This document shows positions 55,060-64,000 of a stretch of DNA of 64,000 bases, in pieces. The DNA comes from Cephalotrichum gorgonifer (taxonomy: Eukaryota; Ascomycota; Sordariomycetes; Microascales; Microascaceae), in assembly GCA_900312665.1 (NCBI GenBank), contig ONZQ02000005.1, positions 2,211,077 through 2,275,076 on the forward strand. Reading direction: 5' to 3'. Both the position numbers and the translations under genes were made by a program. Numbering within the stretch: the first letter of the stretch is position 1; every line of letters starts with the position of its first letter. A model generated the notes under the pieces. That model saw only the letters and a list, made by a program, of their open reading frames with translations, made no database searches and was not told the DNA's origin.

Positions 55060-55503
55060 GTCGCACACAACACGGTCACCACCTTCATCATGCATGGGGT
55101 GACTGATGAGAGCTGGTGTAGCAGAGCCAATGCTGCAACATGGAGCAGGCAGGCGAGCTAATCCCGAGAGATGGCTGCCGGGCTGTGGACTTCATTCGCA
55201 CGCAAGACTACTACTAGACCCCTGACATTATCCGTCACAAGGGCACCACCGCCCCTAACACAACCACTAACGTGACTTCTGGTGGCACTGTAAAGTTGAC
55301 GTAGAACACATGGTATGAGAGTCATATAGACTTTTTCTCGATATACATCACCGATTGCATCGATGCCAGCTGCACTGGCGTCGATAAGGAGGCCCTCAAT
55401 TGAGCCAGGATCAAAGAAGGGGGCTGGAACACAGTGAGTCAGGAATGGGCCGCTATTCCAATTATCACGACAATCGTAGAGGCTTTCGGCCCAGATAATT
55501 AAG
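55060..55503 (+). pseudogene. AA9 lytic polysaccharide monooxygenase remnant
   Basis: Degenerate frame with several stops. Around 55185-55500 it reads TPDIIRHKGTTAP, VTSGGTVKLT, then TWYESH, DCIDASCTGVDKEALN, and ARIKEGGWNTVSQEWA. These correspond to conserved AA9 blocks (PDIICHKGATPA, AAGGTVTLQW, TWPESHHGPV, CTGVDKTSLKW, EGGWxxxSQEWA). The cysteine before HKG and the second active-site histidine after ESH are changed. A frame near 55085 gives ASHTTVTTFI, consistent with the N-terminal copper-binding histidine after a signal peptide, but frameshifts separate it. Intact enzymes oxidatively cut cellulose with copper. The changes look like mixed substitution, not only C-to-T. Confidence 0.7.
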
Positions 55504-56635
55504 AATCTGTAGTAATATAATCGCTACCCTTAGTATACGAATATCCAGATCACTTGTAATGGCCTTGATAAGCCTCAGGATACCATCAGGATCAAACTTT
55601 ATGAAAAGAGCCAGCCTAAGAACAAGACTATGCTTAAGAACAAGCTTATGCTAATCAGTGCCACGGAGTATATTATCCCCTTCCCAATCCGCCCCCCGCC
55701 AAAAAAACAATGTGCTCGTCCGGTCGGCTCCGGCCGGCGGTTGAAATCGAACAGAGGTCGGGTATCAGGCAGTGGAGGCCTCTGATACAGAATGTGAGAT
55801 TTCCATTGCAGATCATTCGATTCCCGCCCTTTGATCACTGAGCCATGCCATTGTTGTTGGACAACACTTCGTTGGGGACACTCAGCAATCGACATCCGAA
55901 TAAACCGCGTACTCTGATTTCTACCTACGTGTAGAAAATAGTTAACGGACCACTGCACCATAAGTTTATGGTTATGCGTAGCCGAATTCACCCATTAACT
56001 AGCGATCGTGCGCTACGTAATTCGACCCCGTGAGATCCATATTTGCAATACGTACTCGCATGATGCACTTTCTATCCCGGGTTAACCCCCCCAGCCCTCT
56101 GCAGCTCACAGCCCCCCACATTTGGCTGACTGGCTTCCATTGCCGGTGGCAGGAGGAGGAGAGGGAGGCGAGGGGCCAGATAGAGCCTCAGGTGGAATCG
56201 ATATTCGAAATAGCGGTCTGTGCCATGCACTCCTTTCAAGGCCTCTCTGTGACGAGCTACCGTTTCCAATTTTGGCCATTGCCAAGCAGGGAGGGCTTGG
56301 TAACCATGCATTCGACTGCGCCCCCCCTCAGCAGCGCTTGATGTCAGTTGGGCAGAAATACACCTGGCTCAGCTGCGCTCCCTTGCTTAATGCTGGGCAG
56401 ATAGCCTTCTCTGGTTGGCTGGCGATGAGGGTGTGGGCATGGGCAGGCTGCTGGCCACCCCGCAAGCCGCCCCAACGCGAAGTGAGTAAGATCGGAACAT
56501 CTCCTGGCATGTCTCCTCTGCAGAGCGGGGTCTCTCCACTTGCTGCCTTCCTCCATCCATACCAAAGTGGTGCAGTGAACCAAAATGGTCAGTCCTCCGT
56601 AGATCAGTTTCAAGCAACCACTGACTGGGGACTAG
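55504..56635. other. intergenic with dispersed-repeat copy and uncertain 5' end of the NLR gene
   Basis: 55765-55855 is one copy of a diverged repeat also present at about 61366-61455. The stretch 56050-56630 has a long open frame without recognisable domains. The first exon of the following NLR-like gene may lie here but could not be fixed. Confidence 0.4.
55765..55855 (-). repeat. dispersed repeat copy A
   Basis: About 85-90 bp alignable with 61366-61455, sharing GTGGAGGCCTC, ATT(T)CCATTG and CCCTTTGATCACTG-like words (read on the plus strand). On the minus strand it contains ATGGCTCAGTGATCAAAGG, which resembles a Pol III box A, and on that strand GTTCGATTTC (box B-like) follows further along. 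A tRNA-derived (SINE-like) origin is possible but unproven. Confidence 0.5.
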
Positions 56636-59600
56636 GTGCCGCCTATCCTTGAAGAAGACCTAGGGCTGCGGGTACTCTACGATGGGACGTCCGGGTCTTT
56701 CAGCCGCGAAGCCGGAGAGCTCGTTGAGTAAGCAAGCGACGCAATTCAAAGTTTAAAGTTCCAGCTACTGACCCTGCCCAGCATCGTCGCCGTGCATGGG
56801 ATGGGAGCGCATCCTGACGACACGTGGTGCCAGAAGTTCGACGGCGACATCGGCGATGGTCCAGCCTATGTCAGCTGGCTGGAAGACCAGAGATTCCTGC
56901 CAGCCGAGGTACCGCGCGCCCGCATAATGCGATACGGCTACAATTCACGATGGTTCGGAGAAGGTGCTATAAAGACGAAGATGTCCGACATCAGCCAGCC
57001 ACTTCTGTTTGATTTGAATGACTACAGAAAGGTTAGTACCTTTTCATGGAGCATGAGAATAAGCGGACCATCCTGTATTAAGCTCGCGAAGCTTTTTACT
57101 AAGATATGGATTGCCTAGACGTGCCGAGACAGACCACTTATTCTCATCGGCCATAGTTTCGGGGGTCTCGTTATTCTAAAGGTGCGTGCTCAAGGCCATT
57201 GACGAGAATTAGCATTGACATGATCTAGACCCTCGTAGACTCTCATACGGAACGAAATAACTGGCCACATATCTATGACTCGACGGTCGGCCTTGTCTTC
57301 CTCGGGACGCCTTTCCGAGGCACTCATGCTTCACTCGCTCAGGGGGAGATACTTCGACGCGCTCAGGAACTCTTCACAGAAAGCCCCGTATATGGAGAGA
57401 ACCTGGAAGTGCTCCGTCCAGGGGGGGAATCGCTGACTGACCTGCTGGATACATACCTACGCATCGCCCGGCAGAGTGCAATGCCCCGGGTAGCGTGCTT
57501 CTACGAACAAATGGCGAGCGACGTCGGCCGCATTCTGGGGGAGGGTGTTACTAATGTATGTATTCGATGTACTTGGTATTCTTCGCAACACTACTAACAT
57601 GGCGGAAATCCCAGCCTATACCCCCGGTCATCCTTGTGAATGAGTCTTCTGGATGCCTTGATCTGAGCGAGAGGTTAGACAAATACCCACTGGCCCGCAC
57701 TCATTTCAATATCCAGACCTTTGGCAACCCAAATCATCAAGGATTCCGACACGTCAGAGGGGTCATTCGGAAAATGGCCGATGAAGGTCCAGAGCTGGTC
57801 TCTACTCGGGCGAATTGTACGTAGAAATTCTATTAGCTAGTTATCAGTGTCATTCCGTCGTGCTGATTTATATTAACAAGCCCTCCTTAGGTGTGCGACC
57901 TCGTCTTTGTCGCGTTCCGTTTGAGCGCAATAGATACTTCATCGGCAGGGAAGCGATCCTACAGCAGCTCCTGGAGCAAGTCGATCCGTACGTGGACGTG
58001 AGATACTGCCAGAGGACCGTTATTGAAGGTCTCGGCGGTATCGGCAAGACTCAGATCGCCCTCGAAGCAGCCCACCGCATCCTCGACAAGCGTCCTAATT
58101 GTTCCGTTTTTTGGGTCCCGGCCACTGATGGTACGAACTTCGAGAACGCCTATCACGATATTGGCCGTGAGCTGAAGATCAAGGGAATCGACGACGACGA
58201 CGCCGACATTAAGGCGCTTGTCAAGGCAGCACTGAGTCACCAAGACTCGGGAGCGTGGCTCATGATCGTCGATAATGCCGACGATAAAGAACTGCTGCTA
58301 GATCATACGGGTTTATACCTAGCCCAGTATCTTCCCTCCAGCAAGAGCGGTTCAATTCTGTTCACGACTCGGCATCATAAGGTGGCGGTGGGCCAGGTTA
58401 ATGGTGAAGCCAGGGATATCATCCCCGTTGGTGCGATGAGTGACACCGAAGCTCGAAAGTTATTGTTATCAGGATTGAAAGAGGATCAGGCGTGTGATAC
58501 CGCAAGCATTAAGAGCTTACTTGACCTCCTAGCCAACTTGCCACTTGCTATCAAGCAAGCATCTGCATACATGGCCAACCAGGAGATATCGACGGTAGAG
58601 TACCTCGATCTTTGCGCATCGAGCGAGCAAGGACAGATAGGTGTTCTAGAGGAAGAATACATAGACCATCACCGTTACAAGGACATGGCAAATGCCATTG
58701 CCATGACCTGGCTGATTTCCTTTCGACAAATATCAGTCGACAACCGGCTAGCAGCCAACTACCTGAGGCGGATGTGTTTCTTCGCGGAAAAGGATATCCC
58801 CCTTGCCCTACTGCCACCAACAACCCCACCAACCACTAAAAAGCAGTTGTTAGAGGCGATCGGAACACTGAAGGCGTATGCGTTCCTGACTAAACGAAAG
58901 CGGTCTGACTCGTACGACATCCACCGGCTTGTTCAGATAGCAGTACGAAATTGGCTCAAGGAGAACGGAGAACGGCGGCCATGGTCTACTGCGGCGCTTC
59001 GGTCAATTGCGAGGGTGTTTCCGTCCCCAGAGCACACAAATAAAGAGGTGTGGAGGAGGTACCTGCCGCATGCACAGTCCGTCCTACAGCTACAAGAGGT
59101 CATGGCCGACAGTGGACAGACCGGTCTAAATTTTCTCTCTAAAGTCAGCACGAGCTTTTATATCCAGGGTAACTATAGCGAGGCGGAGCAAATATTTCGA
59201 CAGACACTGGAGCTATGCCAGAAGGTGCTTGGTGATGAGCATCCTGATACACTCGGGTGCAGCAACCTTGCACTTATGCTTGAGAGGCAGAACAAGTATG
59301 ACAAGGCCGAATCAATAAATCGACAGACACTGGAGCTAAAGAAGAGGGTTGATGGGGATGAGCACCCTGACACAGTCGGGAGCATGAACAATCTTGCGCT
59401 TATATTCTATAAGCAGGGCAAGTACAATGAAGCTAAAGAAATGCACCAGCAGACACTGGAGCTAAGGAAGAAGGTGCTTGGTGATGAGCATCCTGATACA
59501 TTTGGGAGCATGAATAATTTTGCACTTGTACTTGCTAGGCAAGGCGAATACAAGGAGGCCGAAGCCATACATCGACAGACACTGGAGCTAAGGAAGAAGG

Positions 59601-59878
59601 TGATTGGTGATGAACACCCTGATACACTCATGAGCATGAACAACCTTGCATTTATGCTTGCGAGTCAGGGCAAGCATAATGATGCCGAAGTGATGCATCA
59701 ACAGACCCTGGATCTGAGGATGAAGGTACTAGGTGATGAGCATCCTGATACACTCAGGAGCATTGACAACCTGGTATATATACTTGAGAGGCTGGGCAAG
59801 TGTGACGAGGCCAAGCAGATTAGGATGCTTAGCGGGAAGATGAGTCGCGAGGAGGACAAGGTGCTTGGCGATAAGTAG
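56636..59878 (+). CDS. NLR-like receptor: lipase-like alpha/beta hydrolase, NB-ARC, TPR
   Basis: Exons <56636-56727, 56782-57031, 57119-57181, 57229-57555, 57615-57816 and 57891-59878, at least 973 residues; the true first exon and ATG are not identified. The N-terminal effector-type domain starts LRVLYDG, then DIVAVHGMGAHPDDTW, the serine motif IGHSFGGLVILK, and VFLGTPFRGTHASLA, as in SesB-like lipase domains. The nucleotide-binding part follows: RNRYFIGRE, P-loop EGLGGIGKTQIA, Walker B WLMIVDNADD, SILFTTR, NLPLAIKQASAYM and the MHD-like YDIHRLVQ. The C-terminus has five TPR units of 41-42 residues with consensus GDEHPDT-x7-LA-x12-EA-x5-QTLELRKKV. Fungal proteins of this architecture act in non-self recognition and regulated cell death. 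Nearly repetitive TPR DNA suggests active copy-number change. Confidence 0.88.
59231..59775 (+). repeat. tandem 123/126-bp TPR-coding repeats in the NLR gene
   Basis: Five in-frame units beginning at GATGAGCATCCTGATAC-like sequence (about 59231, 59354, 59480, 59606 and 59732). The first spans 41 codons, the rest 42. Stretches such as AGACACTGGAGCTAAGGAAG recur exactly between units, indicating recent duplication or conversion. Confidence 0.85.
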
Positions 59879-61583
59879 GACTATAAGCTGAAGCTGGCAA
59901 TGTGTTCTAGTCATTTTCTCTTTATTTTCAAACTATATTTGACAGGGCCCTGGGGAAGCAGATTAGTTTATATATTGCTGCACAGTTATACCTTATTCGC
60001 CTTGATTTAAGAATATTACTGAAAACTTCATGCAGGCTCATTCGAACAACACTCCGCCGATATCGTACGCACCACCTAACTCGCCTCAAAGCCGGTTTAC
60101 ACTTCTGGAGTGTCCTCTTGTCTCCAGACCCGACAAAACACACAGACGGGCAAAATATTCAGAACGTTGTACCGCATACAGTTGCAGCGACGTGAATACG
60201 TTGCGAGTAATCAGGACAAGTAGCAATGAGACATGGTCCACTAGCGGCCGAAGATGTTAGAGGAAAAAGGGGCGCCCGGAACTTGGTCATTGTTTAGAGC
60301 AGTCCTATATATTATCGGGTATGTATTGATGGACGACTCATAGATTTACAGCGGAAACCCAGATCGATAGCCTGGAACGCTGTTGATCGTTATCTGTACG
60401 AATGGGAGGTGGGCCATCACCTCCGTGTCGTTCAACTTCGCTCACAGATCTCCCCCTCGATCTACTAAGGAGCGGAGTAGCAGCACAGGGGCCGTGATGG
60501 ATGTTTTGTTCTCTCCAGGACCCCCTATAAACATCATGGCAAGTGACACGGTATTACTATAAAGGGCCCATAAAATAGTGTGATATTCTATCCAACTTTA
60601 TAAGCTTTCAATGGGAGCCCTTAACCGTATTTAGATCTAAAGAAGATACAACCAAAACTGTTGACTCGGCAGTCGGCGCCAGAGGGTAGTCTGGTCTAAA
60701 TGTGTCACCTAGCTCAACTTGCTAATAGTTCGCTGAAAAGGGGGCTAGCCATGATAGGAAAAGCTCACACTAACCTTACGAAAATATACCATGCTAATAC
60801 AGCTACAGCATACAGCTACAGCGACCAGATATACATACCTAAGGTAAACTGGTGTTGGGCTGTGGACTCCCAGGCAAGTAAAAGCAAGTTAACATACAGC
60901 GTGAGTGATTGTATCTCACAGCGTTTCGTGTTTCAGTAATCATAGAAATGGTGTCTTTTTGGTCAAGATCAAAGAGTCCGTCTAAGAAAAAGATTGCGCC
61001 GACCGGTTCCAAGGACGAGTACATTATCCCAAGCCCCCCCTGTGTACACGCCCAGCTCCCAGTCTACAATCCCCTCGCAGTCTGCATCCCCTCGCAGTCC
61101 TCATCCCCTCGGGGACTGGTATTACCAGCCCTCCTGCTGCCCCTTTCGAGCTCCGCGGCAGCGCTAGGGACGTTCACGTTTGAGTGTGACATCTATGGAA
61201 GATATGTCGAGTATGGTAGTTTTCCGATCGTGTACAACAATTCTCTAGGATGGAATAGGAATATATCTAGTGGAAACAATGAAACATTGTATTTATCAGA
61301 CATCATCCGGGAAAATTCTGTGTGAAGTCGGTAGGGATGAGTGGTCGCAGGAAGCAACTACTCTTGGCAACCAGGCTGTGGAGGCCTCCGGTGCGGAATT
61401 TAAGATTTTCATTGGATACCCAAGTCGATAATTGCCCTTTGGTCACTGTGATACGCTGGCGAGGGGGGCTCCCGCCCTGAGAGTTAGCTCGAAAGTGGCG
61501 CTCCCCTCTTCCAGAGCACTCTTACTGTAAATTGCCTCAACTGCAGCATATTTTGAGCATCATTTGTACGGTCTAGGGCAGCC
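59879..61583. other. intergenic between NLR-like and HET genes
   Basis: 1.7 kb without a convincing gene. An ATG at 60948 opens a frame of about 125 codons (MVSFWSRSKSPSKKKIAPTG, later LVLPALLLPLSSSAAALG) that could be a short membrane protein or a gene remnant, but no family is recognised. The repeat copy at 61366-61455 lies just upstream of the HET gene. Confidence 0.4.
61366..61455 (-). repeat. dispersed repeat copy B
   Basis: Counterpart of 55765-55855. Plus-strand words GTGGAGGCCTCCGG, TTTTCATTGGATAC and CCCTTTGGTCACTGTGATAC align along about 85 bp with perhaps two-thirds identity. It is followed by a G-rich/CTCCCGCCC segment not present in copy A. Confidence 0.5.
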
Positions 61584-63509
61584 ATGGAGTCTCAGTCGTT
61601 CACGTACGACGTGCTCCCTCCGGGCCGATTCATCCGCCTACTCAAGATTCATTCTGGCTCCCCTGGCGAAAAGCTGGTTTGTCAGACTTTCGCATGCGAC
61701 TTGGACATGGCTCCTGCCTACACAGCCCTATCCTACGTCTGGGGTAACCTGCCCAACAGCGTGGAGTTGGTTTGCTCTGGCCACGCCTGCAAAATCACCC
61801 CGAGTCTCGCGGATGGCCTAGGCCGCATTCGCAAGCCCGACGAGCCCCAGATCGCCTGGGCCGATGCTATTTGCATCAATCAGAATGATCAAGATGAGAA
61901 GGGCCATCAGGTCGACCTGATGGGAGTCATCTACGACAAGGCTCGAGATGTCCTCGTATGGCTTGGTCCAGACCAAACGGATTCTTCTAAGGAAGCGTTC
62001 CGGTGCTTGAGAACTATCAACGAGAAGATCTTGACGCAGACGGATAAGGAGTGGTATGATCCACCAGAGGAGGAGCTGCCTGCCTACCCCATCGCAGTGG
62101 GAGCTTCAGGCTCTGATGTGATGCAAGAAATGTCGCCGCCCTCTGCCCGGAGATCAGTCTTGGGGTTTGTCCTTGGTGATCGTGGGAAAGCCTGTGTTGG
62201 GGAGCTGTTCGACCTGACGTGGTTCTCTCGCGTATGGGTCCTTCAAGAGGTTGGCCTAGCTACCACCGCCACAGTCTTTTGGGGCGACAACAGTATCGAC
62301 TTTGGCGAGATTGCCACCTTTATTTTCAACGTCCATTACCACGAAGAGTTACAGCGCTTCCTTGGTCCCGAAGCATCATCCGCTTTGGCTGGCTCTCCCT
62401 TATACGCTCTTTGGAATATCTGGGCTACATACGACAAGAAGGACTCATGGATGTACCGGACACCCGTGCTACGCGCATTTGCCGAACAGATCGCTGCTCA
62501 TGCAGATATTGACTTCACGCTCGTCCTGGAAGCGTCGCGTTACTTTAGCGCTACTAATAAGCTGGACCACATCTACGCATTCCTGGGTCATCCTAGGGCC
62601 AAGAAACCGGGCACGAGTGAGACATGGCTGCAGGCGAACTACTCGCTAAGCCTTAAAGACCAGCATCGGCTTTTGGCGTCCAGCATGGCCCAGGACTCGT
62701 TGAACTTCCTAGTACAAGCGCAGCAGACCGAGGACAGCTTGAATGCCGCAGTTTATCCATCATGGGTACCTAAGTGGGATGAAAAGGATCCAATGCACTC
62801 GCAGGCTTTCTGGGAAGCGTGGGACGCCAGCCTTCGAAAGGCAAAGCGCAAACCTTTTCGAGCTCAGGCTGACGGAGATAAGCTTGCCATATTAGGGCTG
62901 ATTATTGACACGGTCGATAATTTTACGCCAACGATGAAGAAGCTGGCTCCCGAGGAAATATTCTCGGCGGGCGGCCCTCTCGTTGAACGGTGCTGGGAAG
63001 TAGTGAAGCAGAAACCCTGCCCGTACCCGCCTGACCGGGCCGTAGAGGCCTTCGCCTCGACTCTTCTCTGTCACTACAAAGTCCGGGTCGATGGGTATAA
63101 CGAGACGCCCTCTGTGGTCGAGCAGTTTGCCGGATTCTGCATGCGCGCGGACGTCAACTTCTTCAAAGATTTACAGTCCAACAACGGCGGCCTCTGGACA
63201 CTAGCTACCACTTTGGTAGCTAGTAAGATATTCGCCACCACGTTCCAAGGGTACGCAACTAATCGACGCTTCTTCAACACGACAGCCCAAGGCTTCTGGG
63301 GACTTGGCCCGGGTGCCATGCGGCAGGGGGATGTCTGTGCGGTGCTGTTGGGCGCTGACGTCCCCTTCGTACTCAGGCCGACGGAGACGAAAGGCCAGTA
63401 CAAGGTTGTTGGGGAGTGCTATATGTACAACTTCATGGACGGGGACGTCGTGGTGGCGTGGCAGGAGGGAAAGACCCCTTACACAATGGAAGATATTGTC
63501 CTGGTATAG
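61584..63509 (+). CDS. HET (heterokaryon incompatibility) domain protein
   Basis: Intronless, 641 residues, starting in a good context (GCAGCCATGG). The HET domain lies in the first third: YTALSYVWGNLPNSVEL (about 46-62), AWADAICINQNDQDEKGHQV, GVIYDKARDVLVWLGP and, after an insertion, WFSRVWVLQEVGLA. The remainder (LDHIYAFLGHPRAKKPG, YSLSLKDQHRLLAS, YPSWVPKWDEKDP and a C-terminal GPGAMRQGDVCAVLLGADVPFVLR) matches the usual tail of large HET proteins. HET domains trigger cell death when genetically different hyphae fuse, and are often paired with NLR or SesB partners. The NLR-like gene 1.7 kb upstream on the same strand is such a neighbour. Confidence 0.93.
   Translation: MESQSFTYDVLPPGRFIRLLKIHSGSPGEKLVCQTFACDLDMAPAYTALSYVWGNLPNSVELVCSGHACKITPSLADGLGRIRKPDEPQIAWADAICINQNDQDEKGHQVDLMGVIYDKARDVLVWLGPDQTDSSKEAFRCLRTINEKILTQTDKEWYDPPEEELPAYPIAVGASGSDVMQEMSPPSARRSVLGFVLGDRGKACVGELFDLTWFSRVWVLQEVGLATTATVFWGDNSIDFGEIATFIFNVHYHEELQRFLGPEASSALAGSPLYALWNIWATYDKKDSWMYRTPVLRAFAEQIAAHADIDFTLVLEASRYFSATNKLDHIYAFLGHPRAKKPGTSETWLQANYSLSLKDQHRLLASSMAQDSLNFLVQAQQTEDSLNAAVYPSWVPKWDEKDPMHSQAFWEAWDASLRKAKRKPFRAQADGDKLAILGLIIDTVDNFTPTMKKLAPEEIFSAGGPLVERCWEVVKQKPCPYPPDRAVEAFASTLLCHYKVRVDGYNETPSVVEQFAGFCMRADVNFFKDLQSNNGGLWTLATTLVASKIFATTFQGYATNRRFFNTTAQGFWGLGPGAMRQGDVCAVLLGADVPFVLRPTETKGQYKVVGECYMYNFMDGDVVVAWQEGKTPYTMEDIVLV
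63200..63224 (+). repeat. perfect 11-bp inverted repeat (hairpin) inside the HET coding region
   Basis: Arms ACTAGCTACCA and TGGTAGCTAGT flank a 3-nt CTT loop. It could form a stem-loop in RNA or cruciform in DNA, but lies in coding sequence and may be coincidental. Confidence 0.6.
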
Positions 63510-63984
63510 ATGTGTGTGGGTATGCTCTATGCATTTGAAGCGCCTTATAACCAACTCTACGGTAGCCAAATTTGGATTTATCCGAAAGATTGAACATACA
63601 GCAGACTCATCACTTGTCTTGATTTCTTTTTTTGATGTTACTGAGATATTTCACCTCACTTCGTTTACTTAAGAGTTTCTCTTGGTTTTATCTGGCTGGC
63701 TGCAGGCTCTCTCTGTACCCGGCCAAAATGTCAATGTCCACTCGGCGGCTACAGGACCACTCATACACATCATTGGCTATAAAACCACCAATGGCCCTTG
63801 CCATTTGCCGCCGAAGACGACTTCCAGGAGGACGAAAGCTCAAAAGTCCAATTCCGAATTCTCGCTTTCCCAAATTTCTCTGCCAACTTTTTCCCGCAAA
63901 TCACACCTGCATCGCGCACCCTACACGGAAGCCAAGTCGTCCTGACCCTGGCCCAGTCTACTATCAATAACTCCCGACGACAAA
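63510..63984. promoter_or_regulatory. promoter of the gene at the right edge
   Basis: TATAAAA at 63778-63784 lies about 200 bp upstream of the ATG at 63985, in a region with TTGGC/CCAAT-like words around 63770. No other gene is seen. Confidence 0.5.
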
Positions 63985-64000
63985 ATGGATGCAGAGTGGA
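63985..64000 (+). CDS. start of a gene truncated by the window edge
   Basis: ATG in a strong context (GACAAAATGGATGC) with a TATA box about 200 bp upstream. Only five codons (MDAEW) are inside the window, so nothing can be said about the product. Confidence 0.4.

Noticed and set aside
56122..56652. 176-codon frame just upstream of the NLR-like gene as its N-terminus
   Set aside because: It is in a different frame from the first clear exon, has no domain and no good junction to 56636, so it was not joined to the receptor.
60909..61325. 138-codon plus-strand frame between the NLR and HET genes
   Set aside because: The real ATG is at 60948 and the hydrophobic part is internal; no family, splice signals or conserved motif. 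Mentioned in the intergenic entry rather than called a gene.
1..64000. CRISPR arrays, bacterial operons or a classical secondary-metabolite cluster
   Set aside because: Intron-rich fungal genes throughout, no regularly spaced short repeats, and no PKS, NRPS, terpene synthase or DMATS gene.

Overview
This is nuclear DNA of a filamentous ascomycete (Pezizomycotina). Genes carry short GT-AG introns of about 50-170 bp with CTAAC/CTGAC branch points. Repeats are scarred by C-to-T (RIP-type) mutation, and the gene content is typically fungal: Zn2Cys6 regulators, NmrA, HET, an NB-ARC/TPR receptor and secreted CAZymes. A plant-biomass-degrading saprotroph, perhaps a sordariomycete, is likely, but the species cannot be read from the sequence.

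Layout. 0-2.7 kb: the 3' end of a Zn2Cys6-type regulator and a secreted feruloyl esterase/tannase. 4.0-13.5 kb: a nested mobile-element block, in which a heavily RIP-mutated Ty3/Gypsy chromovirus with 423-bp LTRs and CCTTG target duplications sits inside a 1.86-kb pogo/Fot1-type element with 53-bp inverted repeats and TA duplications. 13.6-28.9 kb: a gene-rich metabolic stretch with a secreted glucanase-like enzyme divergent from a Zn2Cys6 regulator, an NmrA-like protein, a GH1 beta-glucosidase divergent from a sugar/H+ symporter, a CAX-type cation antiporter and a secreted chlorophyllase-like hydrolase. 29.9-37.8 kb: a GPI-type secreted protein, remnants of an alkyl sulfatase, and an SDR, hydrolase and Zn2Cys6 regulator group.

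38-43.3 kb: a tandem segmental duplication of about 2.6 kb carrying two acidic orphan paralogs; its right copy contains a 20-N assembly gap. 43.5-46.2 kb: a large secreted multi-Cys protein. 47.3 kb: a tRNA-Ala-like gene. 48.1-50.6 kb: a TPR-SET methyltransferase gene broken by a TGA and a frameshift. 50.6-56.6 kb: a gene-poor relic zone with a 69-residue Cys-rich secreted protein, an AA9 LPMO remnant and diverged repeats. 56.6-63.5 kb: an NLR-like receptor (lipase-like domain, NB-ARC, TPR) followed by a HET-domain protein. The start of one more gene lies at the right edge.

Two functional themes emerge. One is plant cell-wall use: feruloyl esterase, glucanase-like enzyme, beta-glucosidase next to a sugar transporter, and a dead LPMO. 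The other is a non-self-recognition/cell-death neighbourhood at the right end. All intron models come from splice-signal reading and reading-frame continuity; none was checked against transcripts or databases.
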